A stretch of 8,943 nucleotides of DNA from DASPKM01 sp036402175 (GCA_036402175.1 DASWTK010000093.1:1-8943); one strand, 5' to 3'. Positions 1 to 7,110 are shown, counted from the stretch's first letter. Numbers and translations are program-made. The notes: generated by a model not told the origin, from the letters alone.

Positions 1-1
1 T

Positions 2-619
2 CCTTCCTCTCTCAGCGACTCCGAACTGATCGCCATTCTTATTAACCACGGCACTACCGAAAAGAACGCGCTTGACCTGGCGAAAGACGTATTATCATTA
101 GGAAAGAACGACCTCAATACGCTGGGAAGGCTAACCGTGAAGGAGATCATGAACATCCGGGGCATGGGCCTGGCCAAGGCCATAAATATCGTTGCCGCTC
201 TCGAATTGGGAAGAAGAAGACATATCGCATCCACACTCTCAAAAGAGATGGTCCGCAACAGTAAGGATGTTGCGTTTTACCTTCAGTCGCTGCTGCAGGA
301 TTATTCGCACGAAGTGTTCGGTGTGCTGCTTTTGAACCAGGCGCACAAGATCAATCATTTTTCCATTCTCAGTCATGGCGGCATTACCGCTACCGTTGCC
401 GACCCACGCATCATTATCAAAAAAGCCCTGGAAGAGGACGCGGTCAGTATAATATTATGTCATAACCATCCTTCCGGCAGCCTCATACCCAGCCAATCAG
501 ACATCGACCTTACCCTCAAGATCCGCGAAGCCGCAAAATTCTTTGATATAAAAGTGTTGGACCATATTATTGTGAGCAATGAAGGGTATTATTCGTTTGC
601 GGATGAGGGGGATATATGA
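2..619 (+). CDS. radC: RadC family JAB/JAMM domain protein (5' end cut by window edge)
   Basis: The reading frame is open from base 2 to a TGA at 617-619, giving 205 visible residues; the ATG at 137 is internal. RadC proteins are usually about 220-230 residues, so roughly 20-25 N-terminal residues lie outside the window. Visible residues 1-60 match the N-terminal RadC region: LSDSELIAILI, then a helix-hairpin-helix core IRGMGLAKA (residues 48-56) and AALELGRRR. The C-terminal half is the JAB1/MPN-like domain with an intact metal motif: Glu104 in HEVFGVLLL, then HNHPSG at 154-159 and Asp167, which fits HxH-x10-D. The family was named for a DNA-repair phenotype in E. coli that was later questioned, so the true role is uncertain; the motif predicts a zinc-dependent hydrolase fold. 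The full HhH-plus-JAB layout resembles the chromosomal form more than the short JAB-only copies on mobile elements. It converges on the DUF3467 gene. Confidence 0.95.
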   Translation, partial: PSSLSDSELIAILINHGTTEKNALDLAKDVLSLGKNDLNTLGRLTVKEIMNIRGMGLAKAINIVAALELGRRRHIASTLSKEMVRNSKDVAFYLQSLLQDYSHEVFGVLLLNQAHKINHFSILSHGGITATVADPRIIIKKALEEDAVSIILCHNHPSGSLIPSQSDIDLTLKIREAAKFFDIKVLDHIIVSNEGYYSFADEGDI

Positions 620-620
620 G

Positions 621-838
621 AATTGGCCAATTTTGCCAATAAGCAAATTAGCTAATTGGTGCTTGCATGTACAAGATTGATTAAAGATTGAAAACGACTT
701 TATCAGTTTAGCGATCCATCATTAGCTTATCTGCTTATTGGCAAAATTGGCTTATTCTAATTGGCTTATCTGCTAATCGGCAAAATTGGCTAATCCCTAA
801 TTGGCTTATTTGCTTATTGGCTTAATTGGCTAATTAGC
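621..838. repeat. AT-rich intergenic repeat cluster, ~40-base units, direct and inverted
   Basis: This gap between convergent genes is built from related units. Three direct copies lie at about 718-756, 757-796 and 797-838 (period 39-40), each following the pattern ctaattggcttat-ytgct-wat-yggc-aaaattggctwat. A fourth copy lies inverted at about 621-662. The best inverted match is perfect over 20 bases (626-645 against 732-751). The inverted copy also contains two perfect 12-base palindromes, AATTGGCCAATT (621-632) and AATTAGCTAATT (646-657). About 55 non-repeat bases (663-717) separate the inverted and direct copies and would form the loop of a large cruciform or RNA stem. There is no ORF. 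Such 'gctaattggc' style repeats are likely dispersed in the genome, but only one cluster is visible here. Confidence 0.85.
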
Positions 839-857
839 GTAAGCCTTCGGCTTACGC
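837..857. terminator. Hairpin at the junction of convergent genes, overlapping the DUF3467 stop codon
   Basis: A perfect 9-base-pair stem (837-845 with 849-857) closes a 3-base loop, TTC on the + strand and GAA on the - strand. The TAA stop of the DUF3467 gene (854-852) lies inside the 5' arm as read on the - strand. Neither strand has a convincing U tract after the stem, so this is not a classical intrinsic terminator. Its position between two converging genes suggests a bidirectional 3'-end structure or an mRNA-stabilising hairpin. Confidence 0.5.
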
Positions 858-1169
858 TTGTGCCGTCGGCCCTCCAAAATTCATCGGCAACTGCACTTCT
901 TCAATATCCTGGATCTTTCCATTAACGGCTTCAAAGCGCTGGATGTTTTCGGTCAGCGCTTTCATAAAACGTTTGGCGTGCTGGGGAGTGAATATGATGC
1001 GGGATTTGACCTTACTCTTGGGAGTGCCGGGCATTACGTTCACGAAGTCGATCACAAACTCTGCATGACTGTGTGTAATGATGGCCAGGTTTGCATAAGA
1101 TCCTTCTGCTACCTCTTCTGAAATTTCAATATTTAGCTGATTGTTATTATTCGCATTTTGCTCGCTCAT
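852..1169 (-). CDS. DUF3467 domain-containing protein
   Basis: This gene encodes a small soluble protein of 105 residues from the ATG at 1169-1167 (MSEQNANNNN...). It matches the DUF3467 family along nearly all its length: the EGSYANLAIITHSHAEFVIDF block, then MPGTPKSKVKSRIIFTP, HAKRFMKALTENI and a final FEAVNGKI segment. There is no signal peptide or membrane segment, so it should be cytoplasmic. The family's function is not known to me. An ATG 27 bases further upstream (1196) is in frame, but the start at 1169 is preferred: the conserved domain begins after it, the extra residues (MYFCPKFSY) look unlike the family, and a -7 promoter box lies between the two ATGs. The N-terminus is an Asn-rich low-complexity tail. 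It is separated from the upstream operon by a strong terminator, so it is probably a single-gene unit. Confidence 0.9.
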   Translation of the reverse strand: MSEQNANNNNQLNIEISEEVAEGSYANLAIITHSHAEFVIDFVNVMPGTPKSKVKSRIIFTPQHAKRFMKALTENIQRFEAVNGKIQDIEEVQLPMNFGGPTAQA

Positions 1170-1185
1170 GTAGCTGAATTTGGGG

Positions 1186-1215
1186 CAAAAATACAAATTA
1201 CAGGTGGGGCGGGAA
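1186..1215 (-). promoter_or_regulatory. Probable Bacteroidota promoter for the DUF3467 gene
   Basis: On the - strand TATTTTTG (1193-1186) fits the Bacteroidota housekeeping -7 consensus TAnnTTTG exactly. Nineteen bases upstream lies TTC (1215-1213), one base away from the -33 TTG element. Transcription would start near 1180, giving a short leader of about 10 bases before the ATG at 1169. It lies just downstream of the terminator of the susC operon. No experimental start is known; the spacing and -7 match are what is seen. Confidence 0.5.
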
Positions 1216-1230
1216 CGAATTCAGGCAAAT

Positions 1231-1257
1231 AAAAAAGCCGCTCCATCCGGAGCGGCT
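1231..1257 (-). terminator. Rho-independent terminator of the susC-susD-DUF1735 operon
   Basis: Read on the - strand, a perfect GC-rich stem AGCCGCTCC/GGAGCGGCT (1257-1249 with 1244-1236) closes a 4-base loop and runs directly into a T tract at 1236-1231. It begins 23 bases after the TAA of the DUF1735 gene. This is a textbook intrinsic terminator and marks the end of the operon. Confidence 0.93.
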
Positions 1258-1280
1258 CATCAATATGAAATTGTAAGCAA

Positions 1281-2252
1281 TTAGCGTGGTCCAACGTATT
1301 CGAAATACTCATCAAATGCCACACGGATATGAGGAGGTGTGGTGATGACACTTGGTTGCTTCATGAAATATTTCACCTGCATGTCTTTGGTTGCAGCATC
1401 CCACTTGTTGACCCCTGAAGGATCAATTTCAGCAGAACGGGTATTACCTGCTGGCTGACCATAAGAGTTGGTTACACTGATCACTTTATCAGTAGCCAGG
1501 TCAAATGTGAACACAGGACCGAAACTACCATAATAGCTTAGTGAAGCACCACTCAGAATGAGGTGTCCTGGAATTCCGAGATCCAATGGTATCATTACCA
1601 CTGATGCTGCTCCGGTTGTTACCAGGTCAACATCCTGAGGGAAGTAACCAGTAAGTGTTGGAGACGCATAGTCAACCATTGTTCCGGTTACGGTATACTG
1701 TCCGTCGTACCTGTTCTTTACACCTACCTCGATCATAGCGCTTGAAAGACCATTGCTGATCTTGGCACCGCTGGCGTCAGTAATTGTAAATCCTAAAGCA
1801 TACTGCTGGCTCAGATCCAGTTTGGTTGCATCGAGCTTTACCAGGATTGGTTTCGCGTGATCACCCGGATTGAATGTAACTGTCCATTCTGTACCATTGA
1901 ACGGATTGCTCGGATCAACCTGGTAGGCCGCAGCCGGCAATGGAATATAATTAGTGCCATGAGCTGAATTGTATGCAGCTACAACACTGGGATCGTTTTT
2001 AATTTTCACAACGTGGGTCTTATTCAACTCCCCATTGTTTGGCACATCTCTTCTCACATCAAGTAAAACGAGGTCCTGAAGTCCCGGAAGGAAATCAAGC
2101 GCGTGTGCGAATTTTTCTTCTGCTGCCTGAGGAAGCTTAACAATAGTCTGTCCGGCTCCGTTCAGGGTTCCTTCATTCTTATCGCAGGCAGAAAACAGGA
2201 AACTTCCTGTCAGCACTGCAAGTGAGAATAGTTTTAGAGATTTCAACTTCAT
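1281..2252 (-). CDS. DUF1735 (BT_3987-like N-terminal) surface lipoprotein
   Basis: The product has 323 residues and appears complete. It starts with a lipoprotein signal (KLKSLKLFSLAVL, lipobox FSAC, lipidated Cys23), followed by DKNE. The acidic residues just after the cysteine are compatible with the Bacteroidota lipoprotein export signal that sends lipoproteins to the outer face of the outer membrane. Residues about 45-175 match DUF1735: paired beta-strand blocks with the AAYNSAHGTNYIPLP motif. Residues about 180-323 form the C-terminal domain often paired with it, starting YDGQYTVTGTMVDY and including NSYGQPAGNTR, DPSGVNKWD, VKYFMKQPS and the terminal FDEYFEYVGPR. No glycosidase domain is present. 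As the third gene after susC and susD it most likely binds ligand at the surface alongside the transporter, but the ligand is unknown. The gap to susD is 69 bases and holds a hairpin; the start has no Shine-Dalgarno, only an A/T-rich leader. Confidence 0.9.
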   Translation of the reverse strand: MKLKSLKLFSLAVLTGSFLFSACDKNEGTLNGAGQTIVKLPQAAEEKFAHALDFLPGLQDLVLLDVRRDVPNNGELNKTHVVKIKNDPSVVAAYNSAHGTNYIPLPAAAYQVDPSNPFNGTEWTVTFNPGDHAKPILVKLDATKLDLSQQYALGFTITDASGAKISNGLSSAMIEVGVKNRYDGQYTVTGTMVDYASPTLTGYFPQDVDLVTTGAASVVMIPLDLGIPGHLILSGASLSYYGSFGPVFTFDLATDKVISVTNSYGQPAGNTRSAEIDPSGVNKWDAATKDMQVKYFMKQPSVITTPPHIRVAFDEYFEYVGPR

Positions 2253-2286
2253 ATTGTTGGTATTAATTGTATAATTATTATAGTAA

Positions 2287-2312
2287 CGGATCTGGTGTTG
2301 CCACCAGATCCG
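2287..2312 (-). promoter_or_regulatory. Intercistronic hairpin between susD and the DUF1735 gene
   Basis: A perfect 11-base-pair stem (2287-2297 with 2302-2312) with a 4-base loop begins 9 bases after the susD stop codon. The sequence that follows on the - strand (GTTACTATAATAATTATAC) is A/T-rich but lacks a run of T, so full termination is not expected. It could protect the 3' end of the susCD message, act as a partial terminator, or be a processing site, any of which would lower expression of the downstream gene relative to susCD. Confidence 0.6.
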
Positions 2313-2321
2313 GAAATAACA

Positions 2322-3770
2322 TTATGGTTTATCCCACCATACACGCGTATCCTGTGAATCGCCACCGATTCTTGAAGCAGCAGCTTCAGTATTGGCTTTA
2401 TTCACACTGTACTGCCTTGCTCCATAAACGTATCTTCTTGGAATTTGTTTACTGGAGTTCGTAGCATTTGGTGAAGGAGTTAATACAGGGAAGCCTGTTC
2501 TTCTCCACTCGAACCATGCCTGAAGGCCATTAGGATAGAGTGCAAGCCATCTTTGAACTGCTATACGCTGGATCTCGTTACCTGCAGTGAATGCTACGTT
2601 AGAGTTAGCATAATATGCAGCGAGTTGTGCAGGTGTATATGAAATACCCCACTCGCCCCAGCTTGCAGCAATTGCAGCTTCATATAAAGCCTGTGCAGTT
2701 GGTCCGGTTGTAACCCAGCCACGCTGACGAGCTTCTGCACGTGCAAGCAGCACTACCGCATAGCTCAGAATAGTTACGGGACTGTTATCTGCGCGATAGT
2801 CTTCATCGAGGATCCTTGCCCATTTGTCGCCCGAAGCACCGTCAAAGGCTACTGCCTGTGCTCTTGTCAAACCATATGGGAATCCCATATCAGAAGAACC
2901 GAACACCGAAGCGCGTGGATCAGATGTTGCAGAAAGAAAATTGTCGATTACATCACTCATCGCAAAGTCCTTACGTCCGTTGTAAAGAGCATACCATGGA
3001 TTCTGATAAGCACCACCAGGATAATTTATCACTGCGTTGTCAGCATTGCTGGTGAAAACACCTGAATTGATAGCGTCGTTAGCTTCAGATGTTCCTTTGG
3101 CAGCGTCAACTTTTGACAACCTCAGGGCCATGACCAGGCGCAGGGAATTTGCAAACTTTTTCCATTTGCTTACGTCTCCGCCGTACATGATATCACCTCT
3201 GAAAGGCACTCCGCCATCAAACTGGCCAGCAGCTTCTTTCAGTTCTTTGAAAAGATCATTATAAATGCTCTGTTGTGTATCGAATGCGGTGTTTCCTTCA
3301 CCTTTCAACGCTTCTGAATAAGGAATGTCACCGTATTGATCGGTCATAACCCAGAAGTAATATGCCTTCAGGATTCTTGCTGTAGCGATCTGGTTTTTAT
3401 TGGAACCATAAGCAGCAGCTACCGGAGCAGTTTCAGGATCAGTATTGAAGTTGATGATCTTTTGCAGATCCATCAGCGGACCAGCATAAGTACCATCGAA
3501 GTCAACCTTTGGCTCAGCGTACAATGATGTTTCAGTGTACTGAGTTTCGGAGAATTGCTGTGCATACAATCCACCGCGGGTGTTAGCGGCAGTACCGCCA
3601 ATACCTGCCAGCACGTTCGTCAGCAAAGCTGAAGTGATCGGCTGGGTTGTTTGTCCGGGGTTCTGGTTGATATCCCCGAACTCTTTGATTTTTTTACAAC
3701 CAGGACCGGCAACGATTGACAGTCCGAGAACTGCCGCCAGTATGTGGCCTTTATATTTATTTAATTTCAT
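2322..3770 (-). CDS. SusD/RagB family nutrient-binding outer-membrane lipoprotein (SusD-like_2 type)
   Basis: The 482-residue product is complete. SusD homologues are surface lipoproteins that cap the SusC pore and hand ligand to it. The N-terminus is a lipoprotein-type signal with probable lipidated Cys25, but the lipobox is unusual (AGPGC, with Gly-Pro-Gly before Cys). It then reads KKIKEFGDINQNP, the 'N-P' start typical of mature SusD proteins. Family landmarks follow in order: ATARILKAYYFWVMTDQYGDIPYSEAL (residues 129-155, a TPR-like helix pair), WKKFANSLRLVMALRLS (203-219), a SYAVVLLARAEARQRGW block (336-352), and a conserved tail IAVQRWLALYPNGLQAWFEWRRTGFP (403-428), IPRRYVYG and GGDSQDTRVWWDKP at the very end. 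These match the SusD-like_2 group rather than starch-type SusD. It starts 31 bases after the susC stop with no terminator between, so the two are co-transcribed. The leader is A-rich with no Shine-Dalgarno. Confidence 0.95.
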   Translation of the reverse strand: MKLNKYKGHILAAVLGLSIVAGPGCKKIKEFGDINQNPGQTTQPITSALLTNVLAGIGGTAANTRGGLYAQQFSETQYTETSLYAEPKVDFDGTYAGPLMDLQKIINFNTDPETAPVAAAYGSNKNQIATARILKAYYFWVMTDQYGDIPYSEALKGEGNTAFDTQQSIYNDLFKELKEAAGQFDGGVPFRGDIMYGGDVSKWKKFANSLRLVMALRLSKVDAAKGTSEANDAINSGVFTSNADNAVINYPGGAYQNPWYALYNGRKDFAMSDVIDNFLSATSDPRASVFGSSDMGFPYGLTRAQAVAFDGASGDKWARILDEDYRADNSPVTILSYAVVLLARAEARQRGWVTTGPTAQALYEAAIAASWGEWGISYTPAQLAAYYANSNVAFTAGNEIQRIAVQRWLALYPNGLQAWFEWRRTGFPVLTPSPNATNSSKQIPRRYVYGARQYSVNKANTEAAASRIGGDSQDTRVWWDKP

Positions 3771-3801
3771 AATCGTATTTTATTTTTCTGTTTCTGAGTT
3801 A

Positions 3802-6800
3802 TTAGAAGCCCAAACGCAGGTTAAAACCGAATGACCTTGTACCTGGCAACTGACCATCTTCACCATAAGTTGCGCTGATCTCAGAAGGATCGAAATCCCT
3901 GTTCTGAGCATAGATCAACCATGGATTCCTTGCAACAACTGAGAATGTAGCATTCTGCAGCCATTTGCTGATGTTGCCGATTTTGTTGATCGGAATTTTA
4001 TAACCAACACTTACTTCTCTCAGTTTGACAAAAGTGAGATCATAAATATTTGTTTCAGAAATATTACGCTCACGGAACTGATGATAGTAAGATTGTGCGT
4101 CTACATAATAATCAACAGGCTTGCCATCATTGTCAACACCCACTACGTGAACACCACCACCGTCTTCTACGCGATCGCGGATCGGGTTGCCTTTGTCGTT
4201 CAGACCAACTGTGCGCTCAGTAAGACCAGAGAAGCTTCCCCAGAAGTCAGAAAGAGAGAAATATTTACCACCTTTCTGGAAGTCTATGTTTACGAAAGCA
4301 ACAAAGTTCTTATAAGAGAACGTGTTTTGGAATCCACCAACGAAGTCAGGAATAACGCTGCCAAACAATTTGTCAGCTTCCTGTACATAACGTCCTGAAT
4401 TATCCAGAACAGGCAAACCATTGATACGCTTAATTCCACCGCCTCTCAATTGACCCCACTCCTGCTTAACCCTGTGAACTACATAAGCACTGCTTGTTGT
4501 GCTGAACGCACCTGATGAAACCACGATCTGGTCAACACCCGGAGCAAGCTCAACGATCTCATTGTTCAACTGCTTGCTGAAATTGATCGCAGCATCCCAG
4601 CTGAAGTTCTTAGACTGTACAGGCTTACCATTTAGTTGCAAGAGGATTGTAGAAGCTTCAATTCTTCCTGCGTTGATATACTTCTGAGTATAACCGGCAG
4701 TACCACTGATGCTAACAAGGAATGGGAAGTCTTCACTCACGTTGTCCTGGTAAGTAACTGAAATACCAGCGCGGTTTTTCAGGAACTTGAGGTCCATACC
4801 AACTTCGAAAGTTGAAGTAACTGAACCTTTCAGGCTTGGATCGATCAGTACATCAGGCTCGTTCATCAGGAAGTTTCCTTCCCACTGATTCTGACCTACT
4901 GTATAACCCTGGTTCAACTGATATGCAGCCAGAGAACGTGGAGTCTGACCCCAGCTTCCCCTGATCTTACCGAAGCTCAGGAATGGCAATGCATCCCTTG
5001 TAAGCTCGCTGAAGATGAAGCTACCACCATATGATTGATAGAAGATAGAAGGCTCTTCGATCGGCAAAGAAGAGAACCAGTCGTTCCTCAGAGAGAACTC
5101 GAGGAAGAGGAAGTTCCTGAAGCCGAAATCACCACGACCGAAGATCGAGTTAACATGCAGCCTCTCGCGACCGTTTGTATAAGAGATAGGATTCTTTGAG
5201 TTGCTCAGCGCATAGAAGTTAGGTACGTTGAAACCGTTGTTCGTATTTGCGTTGATATCGCGGAAATCATCCCTTCTTGCATTACCACCCGCGTTCAGGT
5301 TAACAGAGAAATCTGTAAAGAACTTGTCGTTATAGCTGGCAACAACTTCGAAGTTGCGCTCTTTGAAATAGCTCTCACCAGTTCCGTAAAATGCTCTTAC
5401 ACCTGTTTGAGTAGCGCTGTTTTCCAGGTTGCTGGAAGTTTTGCTCTCATAGTTTGTACCTACATAGTTCTGGCGATAGGTACCACGGATGCGGAAGTTG
5501 TTGTTCAACTTGAAAGTCAGACCAACATCACCATACAAACGCTCACGGATGTCGAAGTTGTTAACCTCGTCGAAATAAGTATAGAAGTTATACCAGTAGT
5601 TACCACCGTAGAAAGTAAGCGGCTTGTCAGCATTGTAAGTACCTGGGTTCAGGTGGTTCCAGCTGGCAAGGATACCGGTAGGTGATTTCAGATACTTAAG
5701 TTCCTTCATCAGGTCCATATCCAGATTACGGTGGAACCATGATGAGAATGAACCGGTAGACTGGTTAGAATAACCATCAGCGAATTCACCTTCACGTCTC
5801 CTGTCGATATAGTTCAGGTTCGCGTTGAATGTGAAATATCTGCCCATGTCGAAAGAACCATTGATGTTGAAAATGTTCTTGCGCATGCTTGATTTTGGCA
5901 GCAGACCTTTCATATACTGGTTGGTATATGAAACGCGGAAGTTGTAAGACTCATCAGATTTTGTGAAGCTGATGTTGTTGTTTGTGGTAAGACCTTTCTC
6001 CCAGAAATCACGGATATTATCCGGCTGAGGATTCAAAGCAGCAGTCTTATATGAATACTGAGTTCCGGGATACCATGCATACCAGGGAATATATTCCTGG
6101 CCTACCATGCGGGGTCCCCATGAAGCATCATCAGAATAATCGTGGTAGTATTTTCCACTCAGTGCTTTCCACTCTTCAGGATGACCTGCAACCCAGTCGT
6201 AACGGATCAGGTCGCCCGACGCACCACCAGCATATTCATTCTGGTATTTTGGTAAGATGTAGATGCGATCCAGAGCAAGACCAGTATTTACTTCGATACC
6301 GATTCCACGCTGGCCTTTTTTGCTTCTTTTTGAATTGATAACAACAGCACCGCCAATTGCGCGATCACCGAAAAGCGCAGTAGCGTTTACACCTGAATAA
6401 ACGGTAAGATCCTCGATGTCATCGGGGTTGATATCGTTTACATTCACAATTGTTCCATCAACAACGTAGATCGGAGGCGTGTTGCCAATTCCGGTAGCAC
6501 CATTCAAACGCGCAGAACCGGGATTGTCCAGTTTTGCACCTGATTGACCTAATTGTTGAAAACCTGCTATTTTACCAGCAAGTGCAGAGTTAAGGTTTGT
6601 CTGGCGGATCGTATTCAACTGCTCAGCTGTGATGTTCTGAGCGTTGTACGCAACCACCCTTTGTGACCGCTTGATGTTAAAAGCTCCGGTAACAACTACT
6701 TCGTTCAAAGTAGTGGATGTCCTGTCAAGTGTAATTGAAACAGTGTTGTCTGCTCCCAGCGTGACAGTCCTTTCGGCATGTCCCTGAGCGCTGATAACGA

Positions 6801-7008
6801 GTACAGCTCCGGTTGACACATTCTTTAAAGTGAATTTTCCATCCTGATCGGCAGAAACACCGGCCCGGGTCCCTTGTACTTTCACGGTGGCAAACGGAAT
6901 TGGAGTTCCGTTGTCATCTGTCACCGTGCCTGTCACAGTTCTTACCTGTGCATACACTAACATGGTACATAATACCAGCGCTGAAAACAGCGATAGAAGT
7001 TTTCTCAT
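3802..7008 (-). CDS. SusC/RagA family TonB-linked outer-membrane transporter
   Basis: The product has 1068 residues and is intact. It has a signal peptide (MRKLLSLFSALVLCTMLVYA, cleavage predicted after Ala20), then a carboxypeptidase-regulatory-like beta domain at about 22-95 (VTGTVTDDNGTPIPFATVKVQGT ... GKFTLKNV). A TonB-box region LNEVVVTGAF follows at 101-110, then the plug at about 115-228 with the SusC signature PPIYVVDGTIVNVNDINPDD (178-197). The remainder is the 22-strand-type barrel, with late landmarks YDLTFVKLREVSVGYKIP and a final strand SFGFNLRLGF ending in Phe, as expected of a BAM signal. There is no STN domain before the carboxypeptidase-like domain, so it should not signal to an anti-sigma factor. 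The usual plug end ALYGSRAANGVI is here ALFGDRAIGGAVVINSKR. It should import a ligand captured by SusD using TonB energy; the ligand is unknown. It is the first gene of the operon. Confidence 0.97.
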   Translation of the reverse strand: MRKLLSLFSALVLCTMLVYAQVRTVTGTVTDDNGTPIPFATVKVQGTRAGVSADQDGKFTLKNVSTGAVLVISAQGHAERTVTLGADNTVSITLDRTSTTLNEVVVTGAFNIKRSQRVVAYNAQNITAEQLNTIRQTNLNSALAGKIAGFQQLGQSGAKLDNPGSARLNGATGIGNTPPIYVVDGTIVNVNDINPDDIEDLTVYSGVNATALFGDRAIGGAVVINSKRSKKGQRGIGIEVNTGLALDRIYILPKYQNEYAGGASGDLIRYDWVAGHPEEWKALSGKYYHDYSDDASWGPRMVGQEYIPWYAWYPGTQYSYKTAALNPQPDNIRDFWEKGLTTNNNISFTKSDESYNFRVSYTNQYMKGLLPKSSMRKNIFNINGSFDMGRYFTFNANLNYIDRRREGEFADGYSNQSTGSFSSWFHRNLDMDLMKELKYLKSPTGILASWNHLNPGTYNADKPLTFYGGNYWYNFYTYFDEVNNFDIRERLYGDVGLTFKLNNNFRIRGTYRQNYVGTNYESKTSSNLENSATQTGVRAFYGTGESYFKERNFEVVASYNDKFFTDFSVNLNAGGNARRDDFRDINANTNNGFNVPNFYALSNSKNPISYTNGRERLHVNSIFGRGDFGFRNFLFLEFSLRNDWFSSLPIEEPSIFYQSYGGSFIFSELTRDALPFLSFGKIRGSWGQTPRSLAAYQLNQGYTVGQNQWEGNFLMNEPDVLIDPSLKGSVTSTFEVGMDLKFLKNRAGISVTYQDNVSEDFPFLVSISGTAGYTQKYINAGRIEASTILLQLNGKPVQSKNFSWDAAINFSKQLNNEIVELAPGVDQIVVSSGAFSTTSSAYVVHRVKQEWGQLRGGGIKRINGLPVLDNSGRYVQEADKLFGSVIPDFVGGFQNTFSYKNFVAFVNIDFQKGGKYFSLSDFWGSFSGLTERTVGLNDKGNPIRDRVEDGGGVHVVGVDNDGKPVDYYVDAQSYYHQFRERNISETNIYDLTFVKLREVSVGYKIPINKIGNISKWLQNATFSVVARNPWLIYAQNRDFDPSEISATYGEDGQLPGTRSFGFNLRLGF

Positions 7009-7056
7009 GTGACGCTTGTTTAGATTTTTGAATTTGTGAATATAGGGCTTTACGGA

Positions 7057-7086
7057 CTAAGCTAAGATTCTGTTAAATCACAGGAA
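7057..7086 (-). promoter_or_regulatory. Possible weak promoter for the susC operon
   Basis: On the - strand TAGCTTAG (7064-7057) differs at one position from TAnnTTTG, and TTC (7086-7084) lies 19 bases upstream, one base away from the -33 TTG. The same TTC-N19 arrangement is seen before the DUF3467 gene. The predicted start near 7051 would give a leader of about 42 bases. The match is poor enough to occur by chance in A/T-rich DNA. Confidence 0.25.
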
Positions 7087-7110
7087 TGGGATTTTGGAAC
7101 AAGGAAAAGA

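Noticed and set aside
137..619. radC beginning at the ATG at 137
   Set aside because: The frame stays open to base 2 and the upstream codons encode the conserved SDSELIAILI region, so the gene enters from outside the window.
718..838. CRISPR-like array (regular ~40-base period)
   Set aside because: The whole period is repeat with no unique spacers, the copies are imperfect, one copy is inverted, and no cas genes are near.
858..1121. Open reading frame on the + strand opposite the DUF3467 gene
   Set aside because: It is antisense to a gene with clear family conservation and shows no domain, signal or leader of its own.
1166..1351. Open reading frame on the - strand across the terminator and DUF3467 promoter
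   Set aside because: It runs through a strong Rho-independent terminator and overlaps two real genes in another frame; composition is not protein-like.
4081..4398. Open reading frames on the + strand inside susC (also 4499-4687, 5407-5685, 6051-6338)
   Set aside because: These are shadows of the intact susC frame, with no recognisable domains or start signals.
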